Source: Paenibacillus qinlingensis
GTDB taxonomy: Bacteria; Bacillota; Bacilli; Paenibacillales; NBRC-103111
Assembly: GCF_013204845.1 (NCBI RefSeq)
Contig: NZ_JABMKY010000002.1
Span: forward strand, 496,001-560,000
Reading direction: 5' to 3'
DNA: 64,000 bases
Of the stretch, positions 34,338 to 44,500 are shown in pieces (position 1 is the stretch's first letter; every line of letters starts with the position of its first letter). The notes under the pieces are model-generated. The model had not been told where the DNA came from. It ran no database searches and saw only the letters and a program-made list of their open reading frames with translations. The translations under genes and the position numbers were made by a program.

Positions 34338-34755
34338 TTATTCGAAATTATCCTTCAGACACCAATGCATACAGCCCAATATCTCGTATCCTTCCGTGAT
34401 ACAATCATGACCCCCTTTCAAGGCACGATTGATAAAAGCAACACGACGGATATCATCATCCGTACCTACGCCATTTTCAGTAATCATCATCGGCATCTTC
34501 AGATTCTCGCTTACAAAGCGGACAACAGCCGCAAGCCCTTCTGGGTAATATTCATTCCCCATTTGTGTTGTCTCTGCATCTTCTGGAATAGGGAGAAGGC
34601 CATCATGTTCATACACGGCACGTGTATAGTTTTGCAAACCGAAAAAGTCATCCTCTTTCAATTAGGAAACAAATTGAAGAAACTCCTCTTGCCATACCGC
34701 CTTCGCGTTCTCTTCTCCACCAGGCGCACTTTGAATGTTATATATGGCACAATAG
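34338..34755 (-). pseudogene. Remnant of a GH1 beta-glucosidase
   Basis: The fragment reads ..IQSAPGGEENAKAVWQEEF LQFVS, then an in-frame TAA (34662-34664), then LKEDDFFGLQNYTRAVYEH ... MMITENGVGTDDD ... GCMHWCLKDNFE and a stop. ITENG is the GH1 nucleophile motif and HWCLKDNFE the sugar-binding block. The first roughly 270 codons and the last roughly 30 are missing, and a stop interrupts the rest. The right end meets a terminator hairpin; the left end meets promoter cassette copy 1. Confidence 0.85.
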
Positions 34756-34758
34756 GTG

Positions 34759-34815
34759 AAAAAAAGAGGCTGTCCCAAAAGTCAGTTTTAGACTTTTGAA
34801 AGAGCCTCTTTTTTT
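34759..34815. terminator. Bidirectional terminator hairpin, GGCTGTCCCAAAAGTC type
   Basis: Arms of about 24 nt: A-run plus GAGGCTGTCCCAAAAGTC (34766-34783) against GACTTTTGAAAGAGCCTC plus T-run (34791-34815). It would end transcription of the ThuA-oxidoreductase operon from the right. A similar hairpin lies at 37624-37670 and a half copy at 37167-37184. Confidence 0.75.
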
Positions 34816-34834
34816 CATTAATGACAGATGAATA

Positions 34835-35152
34835 ATAAACCTGCTTCTCGCAGAATAACTGGATTTTCTCCATCTAATTGAAGCGGATTTCTCAATTTCG
34901 AAAGATTAACTGTATTTCCTGTAGGTAAATTCCTTCGATTTGCTCATTTCTCAAAATTATGTAGAAACGAAATGTACTTTTCCATCTAATCACGAAACTA
35001 CCTCAGATTGGAGCAAATTAGCTGTAGTTTATACATCTAAACACAAATCGGCAGTCACCTTACGTTTGCAAGCCACAAATCAACCTCAAACCATGCAATT
35101 CTACGCCGTATCCTCGTTTGCTTTCTCAGGTTTGTCTTTGGTGACAGCCCCT
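34835..35152. repeat. About 320-bp repeat, copy 1 (inverted partner at 37166-37483)
   Basis: The sequence from AATAAACCTGC to GACAGCCCC matches the reverse complement of 37166-37483 with scattered differences. It contains four-palindrome element copy 3 plus about 110 bp of further shared sequence (CGGCAGTCACCTT.. to ..CAGGTTTGTCTTT). The right end stops 16 bp before the end of the Gfo/Idh/MocA gene. Confidence 0.85.
34856..35039. repeat. Four-palindrome intergenic element, copy 3
   Basis: Units start at 34856, 34907, 34968 and 35019 (51, 61 and 51 apart). Unit 1 is TAACTGGA-TTTTC-TCCATCTA, a near-perfect palindrome. Unit 3 is decayed at its left end. Confidence 0.78.
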
Positions 35153-35167
35153 TTAGCCTGTTGTTAT

Positions 35168-36262
35168 TTACAACACCGTTTGTGGATTCAATGCAGTTGG
35201 CTTCTCACAGCTGCTTTTCATCACATAATGCTGTCCCGCATCCGAAGCATCGTGGAAACCATGCATCGCTTCGAGCACATGGTACGCTAACTCACCATTC
35301 GCACGGTGTGCGGAGCTGTCTCCTGTGATGAGCGCCTGCGCCATAGCCGCAACGCCAAGTCCACGGTTTGGGTCTTTGTAACCGTGTGATAGCGGAATCG
35401 GCTCCCAATCGGAACCGTTTTTGCGAATCATCACCTGTCCGCCGAACGTATTGGGGTCAGGTACCCGCAAGGATCCGTGGCTGCCATAGATTTCGATATT
35501 CGGTAACTGCGTGCCGGCCATGATATCGAAACTAGTAATCATCGTAGCAATCGCACCGCTATGGAAATCAATCAAACCAGTCACATGCGTAGGCGTGTCT
35601 ACCTTGATTTTCTGACCACGTTTTTTCTCACTGGAGATCGTTCGTTCAGGAAAGGATATAGCTGTAGAACCTGTCACGCGACGAATTGGTCCCAGCAGCG
35701 CTACCAATGCTGTTAGGTAGTATGGACCCATGTCGAACATCGGACCGCCACCTTTGGCATAATAAAACTCCGGATCTGGATGCCAATGTTCATGTCCTTT
35801 CCACATCATGAATGCTGTAGCAGCAATAGGTGTACCAATCCAGCCATCCTCAATCAGTTTCACGCACGTTTGAATGCCGCCACCGAGGAACGTGTCTGGC
35901 GCACTGCCGATCAACAACCCATTGCGCTTCGCCACTTCCAAAATCTGTTGACCCTCTTCACGTGTTACAGCAAGCGGTTTCTCAACATAAACGTGTTTAC
36001 CCGCTTCAAGAATTTGAATACATACTTCTGCATGAACCGCAGGAATGGTTAAATTGATAACAATATCCACCTGAGGGTCACCTAACAATTGTTCTACGGT
36101 GTAAGCATACGGAATCGCAAATTCCTCGGCACGTGCTTGCGCACGACTCACATCAATATCCGCACAAGCGTAAAGCTCCAGATGCGCATAACCAGGAATG
36201 TTTTTCATATAAGCTGCACTAATGTTCCCACAGCCAATAATACCAACCTTCATCTTGTTCAT
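35168..36262 (-). CDS. Gfo/Idh/MocA-family oxidoreductase
   Basis: A 364-residue NAD(P)-dependent sugar dehydrogenase-type protein. Motifs: GIIGCGNISAAY (nucleotide site, residues about 7-18), VEKPLAVT (catalytic Lys near 96), GGGPMFDMGPYYLTAL near 175. AAGGGGAAG lies upstream of the ATG. It follows the ThuA gene by 21 nt; ThuA-oxidoreductase pairs are common in sugar catabolic loci, where trehalose- or disaccharide-derived 3-keto sugars are suspected intermediates. Gene pair driven from promoter cassette copy 2. Confidence 0.9.
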   Translation of the reverse strand: MNKMKVGIIGCGNISAAYMKNIPGYAHLELYACADIDVSRAQARAEEFAIPYAYTVEQLLGDPQVDIVINLTIPAVHAEVCIQILEAGKHVYVEKPLAVTREEGQQILEVAKRNGLLIGSAPDTFLGGGIQTCVKLIEDGWIGTPIAATAFMMWKGHEHWHPDPEFYYAKGGGPMFDMGPYYLTALVALLGPIRRVTGSTAISFPERTISSEKKRGQKIKVDTPTHVTGLIDFHSGAIATMITSFDIMAGTQLPNIEIYGSHGSLRVPDPNTFGGQVMIRKNGSDWEPIPLSHGYKDPNRGLGVAAMAQALITGDSSAHRANGELAYHVLEAMHGFHDASDAGQHYVMKSSCEKPTALNPQTVL

Positions 36263-36283
36263 CGTCTTACTTCCCCTTTTTGA

Positions 36284-36916
36284 CTAGCGCGTTGCCCATA
36301 GCAGTCCGCGTCGCATTAATTCCAATGTTTCTGGCATACGCACAATGTCAGCTTGATGCCCCAGTGAGTTATAGTACACTTTGCCTGCGCCGAATGTTTT
36401 TGTCCACACAACTGGCATCTCGACATCATCGAAGTCTGTCGCCGCATGCACTTTGATCGCCGGGTCAACATGCATATAATATTTCTCCGAAACGACGACG
36501 AAATCTCCGATGCCCGCAGTCAATGGCTGCTCGCTATCTTTGATACGAACCGTGTACGTAACGCCACCATTGCCTGGATGAGCCACCCATTGGCCGCCAA
36601 CCATGTATTGATACTCCACTTCGTTTCGGAAAGAATCCCCCATGCCTCCGTGACAACCTGCAATGCCTGAACCGCCTACTTTAACTGCGTGAATGAGAGG
36701 CATCAGCTGCTCTTTTTCAATTTGCCCCATCGTCCACACAGGAACGATGAGATCAACACGCTTTAATCGCTCCTCATCACGGAAGCTGTCCAACGTATTC
36801 GAAACTTCCACAGCGTAATTCTCTTCCCGCAGCAAACCTGCAAAAATCCCCGCAACCTCCTCGGGTTGATGACCTTCCCAGCCACCCCATACAATCAAAG
36901 CTTGTTTCTGACTCAT
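36284..36916 (-). CDS. ThuA-domain protein
   Basis: 210 residues forming a single ThuA domain of the class I glutamine-amidotransferase-like fold: LIVWGGWEGHQPEEVA at the start, GIAGCHGGMGDSF around the elbow (about 90-105), and VVWTKTFGAGKVYYNSLGH near the end. ThuA proteins act in trehalose and related disaccharide use, reportedly with 3-keto sugars, but the reaction is not settled. GGGAGGAGTGG lies upstream of the ATG. Confidence 0.88.
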   Translation of the reverse strand: MSQKQALIVWGGWEGHQPEEVAGIFAGLLREENYAVEVSNTLDSFRDEERLKRVDLIVPVWTMGQIEKEQLMPLIHAVKVGGSGIAGCHGGMGDSFRNEVEYQYMVGGQWVAHPGNGGVTYTVRIKDSEQPLTAGIGDFVVVSEKYYMHVDPAIKVHAATDFDDVEMPVVWTKTFGAGKVYYNSLGHQADIVRMPETLELMRRGLLWATR

Positions 36917-36938
36917 CGCAAACCACTCCTCCCATATC

Positions 36939-37004
36939 TTAGACTTCGCTAATTTTCACCCAACGACGCTGCGCGATCGATTGATCCACAATAAAGGCAT
37001 CCAT
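36939..37004 (-). pseudogene. C-terminal scrap of a lost oxidoreductase-like gene
   Basis: Immediately after promoter cassette copy 2 come 21 codons and a stop: MDAFIVDQSIAQRRW then VKISEV. This resembles the ends of Gfo/Idh/MocA proteins (..DAIYRSAEERRWV..), but no body precedes it; the frame begins inside the cassette. It lies 23 nt before the ThuA start. Read as a deletion scar that fused a promoter to a gene tail; the family assignment is tentative. Confidence 0.45.
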
Positions 37005-37127
37005 AGTAACCGCTTTCACTAGCAGCCTACCTCTATTATAAATCTTGCTTCGCCCCTGATCATTTAAAAAATATGTACTAAAACATCAAATATTAAATAA
37101 GCTCTCTCCTGATCCATCCACTGCTTC
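37003..37127. repeat. Promoter cassette, direct repeat copy 2
   Basis: About 123 bp match 34205-34327 in the same orientation, offset 2,798 bp, with roughly eight mismatches. It serves the ThuA-oxidoreductase operon. Confidence 0.88.
37005..37090 (-). promoter_or_regulatory. System 2 promoter with cre site, in front of the ThuA operon
   Basis: Minus strand: operator TTTGATGTTTTAGTACATA (ending at 37090), 50 nt, -10 TATAAT (37035-37040), then cre GTGAAAGCGGTTACT (37005-37019). Layout identical to the promoter at 34207-34292. Confidence 0.7.
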
Positions 37128-37160
37128 TTGAATTTGAAAGCATAGTTGTGGAATCCAAAT
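37124..37160 (-). pseudogene. Scrap of a sugar-phosphate isomerase gene
   Basis: On the minus strand the frame reads FGFHNYAFKFKK, matching the FHNHAFEFE block of the intact isomerase gene at 37738-38508; the DNA matches there too (TTCCACAAC-ATGCTTTC). Only about 12 codons survive between the 320-bp repeat and promoter cassette copy 2. Confidence 0.55.
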
Positions 37161-37165
37161 TCCAG

Positions 37166-37483
37166 TGGGGCTGTCCCAAAAGACAAACCTGAGAAAAGGA
37201 AACAAGGATACGGCGTAGAATAGTAGCTGGTTTAAGGGGTCAGTTTGTGGCTTGCGAACGCAAGGTGACTGCCGATTCGTGTTTAGATGTATAAACTACA
37301 GATAATTTGCTCCAATCTGAGCTAGTTTCGCGATTAGATGGAAAAATACATGGAATTTGTATATCATTTGAAGAATCGAGCAAATGGAAGGAATATAACT
37401 ACAGGAAATACAGTTAATCTTTCAATTTCAAGAAATCCGCTTCAATTAGATGGAGAAAATCCAGTTAGATTGTGAAAGGCAGG
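37166..37483. repeat. About 320-bp repeat, copy 2 (inverted relative to 34835-35152)
   Basis: The left end begins GGGGCTGTCCCAAAAGAC and mirrors the right end of copy 1. Inside, palindrome units start near 37284, 37335, 37395 and 37447 (51, 60, 52), making this the fourth four-palindrome element of the window, in inverted orientation. Confidence 0.85.
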
Positions 37484-37582
37484 TTCATTAGCTCAACTGT
37501 TATTGAGAATAACTTCTATCGAAGTCCATCAAGGATGTGCGACCGCGTATTTAAGGTAGTTTTTATCGCCAATTATCAAGAT

Positions 37583-37601
37583 GTTTTCGGGTACCGAAAA
37601 C
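37583..37601. other. Perfect 19-bp hairpin in a non-coding gap
   Basis: GTTTTCGG (37583-37590) and CCGAAAAC (37594-37601) flank GTA. It lies in the 37484-37623 stretch, where I see no gene. Operator or small stem-loop; no function assigned. Confidence 0.4.
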
Positions 37602-37623
37602 TTATACTTTCTAATGTGGTAAC

Positions 37624-37670
37624 AAAAAGAGGCTGTTTCGAAAAGTCTGAACGGACTTTTGAGACAGCCT
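37624..37670 (-). terminator. Terminator of the isomerase gene, GGCTGT..AAAAGTC type
   Basis: AGGCTGTTTCGAAAAGTC (37630-37647) pairs with GACTTTTGAGACAGCCT (37654-37670); the minus strand continues with TTTTTGTT. It ends the long operon that begins at the system 2 transporter. Confidence 0.8.
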
Positions 37671-37737
37671 CCTCCTAGTTCTCAAGCCAAGCACAATTAC
37701 CGCTTATGAGATCGGCTCATTGAATCCAATGAATGAA

Positions 37738-38508
37738 TTATAGGTCTTCTCCAAGTCTATCCGCTATTCGGTGCAAGTTCGTTAAACTAAGCTTCACGCA
37801 GTCCATGGGGTTGCCTTGGCACACATCCTGCTCCACAATGTACCAGGCAACGCCATTCTGCTCTCCCCATATCAAAATAGGATCGAAATTGATTACACCG
37901 GTGCCAATTTCCGCAAACGTCCGACTCTCATCGTCCCTCATATCTTTCAAATGTATCGTTGGCATCCGACGGCTGTACACACCAATAAATGCTGCCGGAT
38001 CTTGCCCGGCTTTCGCCACCCAATACACATCAACTTCGGCCAATACGGCATTATCAGCAGAAGGCTCCAGTATAAATTCCAACGCATTTTTTCCATTAAC
38101 AATTGTCTCAAACTCGAAAGCATGGTTGTGGAAGCTGAGCGTAAAACCACCCGGTTGTATCTTCTTCGCAATATCATTTAATTGAGCGTGAAATTGCTGG
38201 AATCCCTCCTCGTTCCGTAGCTCATGGGGCACAGTAGGGCAGATTAATGTTGACGTATTCAATCGTCTTGCTTCCGTTAGCACGCTCTCTAGTTCACTGC
38301 ATAAACGCTGGAAAGAAACATGCATACCTGCCGTTTGTAGGCCTGTTTCTTGCAGCACTTCGGCAATCGCTTCTGCCGAATAACTGTGCAGACCCGCCAG
38401 TTCAACCCCTGCCCAGCCCATACTCTTCAGTTCTCTTAGTACGCCCGGAAAATCTTGTTCGCATTCGTTACGCAGGGTATATAGTTGTATAGCAAATTTC
38501 TGTTTCAT
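37738..38508 (-). CDS. Sugar-phosphate isomerase/epimerase (xylose-isomerase-like TIM barrel)
   Basis: A 256-residue AP-endonuclease-2-type barrel. FAIQLYTLRNE starts the first strand; FHNHAFEFE, EVDVYWVAKAG and HLKDM hold the metal-binding His/Glu/Asp residues seen in the family. AAGGCGG lies 8 nt before the ATG. These enzymes isomerise or epimerise sugars, inosose or keto-sugars, often next to Gfo/Idh/MocA oxidoreductases as here. It follows the giant beta-helix gene by 58 nt. Confidence 0.88.
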   Translation of the reverse strand: MKQKFAIQLYTLRNECEQDFPGVLRELKSMGWAGVELAGLHSYSAEAIAEVLQETGLQTAGMHVSFQRLCSELESVLTEARRLNTSTLICPTVPHELRNEEGFQQFHAQLNDIAKKIQPGGFTLSFHNHAFEFETIVNGKNALEFILEPSADNAVLAEVDVYWVAKAGQDPAAFIGVYSRRMPTIHLKDMRDDESRTFAEIGTGVINFDPILIWGEQNGVAWYIVEQDVCQGNPMDCVKLSLTNLHRIADRLGEDL

Positions 38509-38566
38509 AGTATAGTCCGCCTTCTCTATGATTTAGTAGGGTTATTCCCGATTCCGTGGAAGGTGT

Positions 38567-41500
38567 CTAATCAGTCGCTCGAAGTTTGGCTATGCCATTG
38601 GCCTCCTGCAGCACAATTCCGAAATACCCGGATTCCAAGATCGGATCCGTCGTATCTACATAATCAAATACCGTTACACCATCGATCTTAAATAAAACAC
38701 GAACTGTTCCGCCGGATTCATTCAATGCTCCCAGTTCTACGTTGTACCATTGTCCAGAGGTTAGAATTACATCATTATTAGGTACGACAGCTAGATTTCC
38801 ATAGCTGACCCCACCTTTACGCTTTTGCAGCTCCAACTGGTCGCCCTTAATGACAATAAAATAAGAGTCCGTGTTTGCGACTTTGGTTGCTATGACATCT
38901 TTGCTGGATTGTCTTATTACAAAACCATTCCATTGCACCAAATCCTCCAAATAGAAATTAAATGTCAGGATTTCGCGAAGATCGACCTTTTCCGTATACA
39001 CAATCTCAGTAACACTGCCTGTAACCCCCATAGATAATTCATTTACGTTTTGGGTAACAGCTATACGGGGCGGCACGGCATCACCGGTTTCACGCCATTT
39101 AACCTGATCGGTATCGAAAGTCCGGAAGGCAATATTCCTGTGGGTAACTGCTTCCTGTATCGCCTGCCATAGTGTTTCGGTTGCCGTGTTCACTTCCTCT
39201 TGCAGCTTGAACTCCGCATCTGCCAAAATCACCTCAGCATCAACAATTGCGGCCTCAAGTGCAGACTTGGCACCAACTACGTATTGCCCAGGGTCAATTC
39301 CTTCCTCTATTGTTCCCACTAAAGCCACAGCTTGGGTAATTGCGAGTTCCAAATTAGCCGTGTCGGCTTTGTTTGCTGCCAAATATTCCTCAAATGTCAT
39401 TGTCATAAATGAATACACTTGGCTGTGGCTGACCGGTGTACGTATTCGAGAATTTGCATACGTAGCAGCTGTAACCGTCCAATAATAGGTGTGGTCATAT
39501 TGGAAATAATCATCGTTTGCCAACCGATGGAAAGCCTTTTCTGTATCCATAACTTTCACGTTTTGCGTCAATTCTTCGTCCGTGGCCACGGTAACAAAGT
39601 AATGGTCTGCTCCAGCCGCTGGGGTCCATTGCAGCAAGACATCACCTGAATACACTTCCCCATGACTGCCATTAATCGGACCATACTGGTTGAAGTCTCC
39701 TATCCCCCTTTTGGTTCCGATAATTCCTATTTGCTCGAATGGAATCGGGTTATACGCGAACTCCAGCTCCATGCCACTCTTCAGGGAAAAGTCTCCATTA
39801 ACAGAGTCGACAAAAGGATCTATATCCGTAACCAAATTAGGTTCTACCGTATGATTGGTTCCGTTGGCGATAATATTTTTGTGATCATAGGATATATTCC
39901 CGATAAATGCGTTGCCACTGGCTTTTACAAGCTCACGTTCCTTGGCCGTTATTACATAAGCACTGCCCAGAGTTGCACGTTCGGCTAGTACCTCCTGCAT
40001 CTTATCGTAATAGTCACACAGCGCAGGCTGTCTACTTCTCAAGGCAGCTTTTGCTGTGCTTGACATACTTTGATACAGGTTATAACTAGATTGCAAAAGT
40101 GGTGCACGTAGTAGACGCTGTGGCAGTGTAAAGTGGTCAAAATTAGAGCTTCCCCAGATGGAGGCAATTGAATTTGACCTGCCATGCATGACGATGTTAT
40201 TCGTCACTACATTGTCTCCACCAGAATTTGTGAAAAATCCAGTGGGAATGTTATTCATGACATTTCCGTATACATAATTCTCAGAGGAGCTTTCATCAAA
40301 ATAAATGCCATGCGGATTGTAGCTCTCTGATGAAATACCGATGTCATGAATATAGTTGTAGCGATAATGATTGCCTTTAGACACTGGGAAGCCTATGGCG
40401 TAAATTGCCGCGCTATCATAAGTTTCTACGGGTCCGCCGACAATCTCGTTATACTCGACGATTGACTCGTTGACATTGGTGGTATAGATGCTGACACCGT
40501 AAGTGCCTTGAATCAAATTGTGCGAGACTACATTGCCTACGCCATTTAAGTGAACATATCCATACTCGGGATTGAGTCGGCCGGTATTGTAAATATAGGT
40601 GTTTTGCAGAAAGTTATGATCCGGCGTGTAATCAAAATAATCGGAATCGGTTGTAAAACTCGCCGGATTATTCCCGGTATCGTGTATGGTGGATTTGATT
40701 AATCCGCTTTCCTTGCCGGCAATAACGACACCTGTTTGTGCAATATACTGTACGGTGCTATTCTGGACAAGCGTCTTGTAGTTGTTGTTATCCATGACAA
40801 TCCCGTTTTTACCGCCGTATTCAATAATTAAGCCATTTAATACGACATTCCGTGTCCCTTTTAATTGCACAATATCATGAGGTTTGGACACAAAGGTCAC
40901 TTTTGCAGAGGTTAAATCGTGAATCGGATACATATACAAAAGTCCATTCACCGTATCAAGAAAGAACTCGCCAGGTACATCCATTTCCTCAAGCACATTA
41001 TAATAATAGTAAGTCTGATCGGGGCCGCTTATTGCACCGAGAGTAGTCCCCCCAGCCAGCTTAATACTGGATGAACTTTGCTTAATGTCGGAAATACGCA
41101 GATTTCGTGTATCCCATTCCGCAAACAATGATCCATTCAGCCAAACGTTGTCTTTATCCAGCCACTTAAAGGGTCTATTATTCCCCTCAATAAATTCAAT
41201 GCCTGTAGAACTCGCATTCGTACCTTGAGCAAAACTGCTGTAACTGGCTGTTACTGGCCCAATATCGAGCACCTTTCCAAGTGGAAGCTTGGTAACATTG
41301 GGATAACGAGCCAACCTCATCGCCTCGCCGTCCATGAATACCTGGTAAGTCGGACCACCAGGCCGGCCAGATACGATAGAGCCGTAGTCAGTAATGCCAA
41401 GTGCTCGCAAATCAGCCACGACAATATGATCCGAAGCAGCTGGAGCCAATCTTTCTCTTACCGACTCATCTGTTACAGAAGAGAAGTTGTTGCCACTTAT

Positions 41501-44500
41501 TTCGATACCACTTGCGATATGCACTTCTTCATTCATGTATGCGCTCAGGATCACAGACGCTTCGTCGGTTCCAGAATGCTGCTCGCCCAGCACAATGGGT
41601 TCTTCTGTGATATAAGTACCTCCACGCAAATAGATCACAATCCCTTTAACGTTCAAACTGGACCGAATCAAGGGAATGTAGCTCAATGCCTTTTGAATCG
41701 TAAGCAATGGCGCTAATTTACTGCCACTATTGGTGTCGCTTCCGTTAGGTGCAACATAAATCTCTACTTCGCCTTGAACTACCGCAGGTACAATGACGTT
41801 GGCAGCTTCCGCAGCGTCACCAAGCTCCTCTAACCGCTGTTCATACCGATCGAATACAGACTCGCCGTCCATCACAGCATTATAGTTTGCCGGCAACCCC
41901 AAATCGACGTTAAGCGGCAAGCCATCCGTTCCTCTCTGCCCAATCGAGAAACCATCGTCGGACAATCGCCAGCGGGCATCAGTTGACGCATCGCCTGGTT
42001 GATAACCTAATGAATACTGAAACGGAATCTGCAAGGCAAACAGATTGGCTGTACCGTATGGAGCGGTGATAAGCGGTACATCCAGCACATACTGATCTTG
42101 CGTCTTCAACACCGAAAGTCTTATCGCCGGCAATGTACCGGGATTAAACTCCAGCTTCAGGCGGCTATCGTCCGTCAGCTTTAGACCGTCCAAGCTGCTC
42201 CAAAAAGCCGCATTCGCACTACCCAACTTCAAGTAAGAATGGCTCAACTTCAGCACATCTGCATTTCCCAGCGTACTCCCCGGACTTGCTAATGCTGCTT
42301 CATTCCCGAACCCGTTCAGCACCACGGTTCTTTCTCCAACGACATTCGCTCCCGTTGCTGAACCATAAATAGATCCTGCTGAGGCATTACTATAGACAGC
42401 GACCGTCACATTTCCATACAAGGTTGGCGTATAGGACATATTGCTGCCGCTCGGAGGCCGAACATATGGATTGGCTCCATATACAGCAGTTGTCACCGTT
42501 CCACCTTTGATGTTGATTTCAACACCTTCATAAACGGTCCCCTCTTTATGAGCCCCATAGATATTGCCTGCCGTTCCCCCGTTCATGTCTATCTTCACGC
42601 TTTTCTGGTGAGGATTATCTGTATTCCCCAACCCCGTTCCGAAAATGTTGCTCACGGTCCCTCCATCCATGGTGATGCGGCTGTTGTAATTCTTCGCCCG
42701 CAGGATCACACCTTGATAGAAGGAACCGCCTCCGTATACATTGTCGTATTTCCCACTTTCAATCCTGATCGATGTATGGTTGATCGGGGTTGCGAGTCCG
42801 ACATCCGCATTCGTCCCACCATAGATATCCTTTACAACCCAATTCCCCGCCGCACTGGAGCTGATGCCTTTTCCAAAGTGGATCGCATGGTATCCTCCAA
42901 ACAACGTCGCCAGCGCTGAGGAGACGACGAGTTTCTCCAGCTTCGTGTCGCCAAATAGATGCAGTACTTTGTTGTTAAACGCCAAACTCCCGGTTGATGT
43001 GTAATCCTCCTCATCGTATTGGCTTGTAAGCACGACTAGCCCCTGATGAGCCGGTAAAGCGTAGGCATCTGCCCTGTTCGCCGGTTTCGCCAGCCCAGTG
43101 TCACTTGAAATCGATACAGGTCCGGCAATGACGATCACCGCCTTTTCACCCTCTTTCAAGGAACTGGCAAATGCTCCGTACGCCTCTGACAAGTATTGAA
43201 AAGCATCATTCCGTGACGTGCCGTCTTCATCCCCTGATCCCACGCCATCGACATACACCACGTAATCTGCTGGCGAGTCGGAAGGGTCGGAGCTTTGAGA
43301 CAATTGCCAACGGGCATCGGTTGACGCATCGCCTGGTTCATAACCTAATGCATACTGGAAAGGAGTCTGTAGGGCAAACAGATTGGCTGTACCGTATGGG
43401 GCGGTGATAAGCGGTACATCCAGCACATACCGTGCTTGCGTCTTCAACACCGAAAGTCCTAGCGCCGGCCATGCACCGGGATTAAACTCCAACTTCAGGC
43501 GGCTATCATCCGTCATCTTTAGACCGTCCAAGCCGCTCCAAAAAGTTGCGTTCGCACTTCCCAACTTCAAGTAGGAGTGGTTCAGCTTCAGCACATCTGC
43601 ATTTCCCAGCGTACTCCCTGGACTTGCTAATGCTTCTTCAGTCCCGAACCCGTCAAGCACCACTGTTCTTTCTCCGACGACATTCGCTCCCGTTGCTGAA
43701 CCGTAAATAGATCCTGCTGTTGCATTTTGATAGACAGCGACCGTCACACTTCCAAACAAGGTTGGCGTAAATGACATGTTGCTGCCGCTTGGAGGACGGA
43801 CATATTGATTGGCACCATATACAGCAGCTGTCACCGTTCCACCTTTGATGTTGATTTCAATACCTTCATAAACCGTTCCCTCTTTATGGGCCCCATAGAT
43901 ATTGCCTACCGTTCCCCCGTTCATGTCAATCTTCACGCTTTTCTGGTGAGGATTATCTGTATTCCCCAACCCCGTTCCGAAAATGTTGCTCACGGTCCCG
44001 CCATCCATGGTAATGTGGCTGCTGTAATTCTTCGCCCGCAGGATCACACCTTGATAGTAGGAACCACCTCCGTATACGTTGTCGTATTTCCCGCTTTCAA
44101 TCCTTATCGATGTATGATTGATTGGGGTTGCGAGTCCGACATCCACATTGGTCCCACCGTAAATATCCTTTACAACCCAATTCCCCGATGCATTGGAGTT
44201 GATGCCTTTTCCAAAGTGAATCGCATGGTATCCCCCAAACAATGTCGCCAGCGCTGAGGAGACGACGAGATTCTCCAACTTCGTGTCGCCAAATAGATGG
44301 AGTACCTTGTTGTTAAACGCCAAGCTCCCGGTTGATGTGTAATCCTCCTCATCGTATTGGCTTGTAAGCACGACTAGCCCCTGATGAGCCGGTAATGCGT
44401 AGGCATCTGCCCTGTTCGCCGGTTTCACCAGCCCTGTGTCATTTGAAATTGATACGGGTCCGGCAATGACGATAACCGCCTTTTCACCCGCTTCCAACGA

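Noticed and set aside
34205-37483. A composite transposon built from the inverted and direct repeats
   Set aside because: No transposase or integrase gene and no visible target-site duplication; the cargo is purely metabolic. Deletion and recombination explain the scraps more simply.
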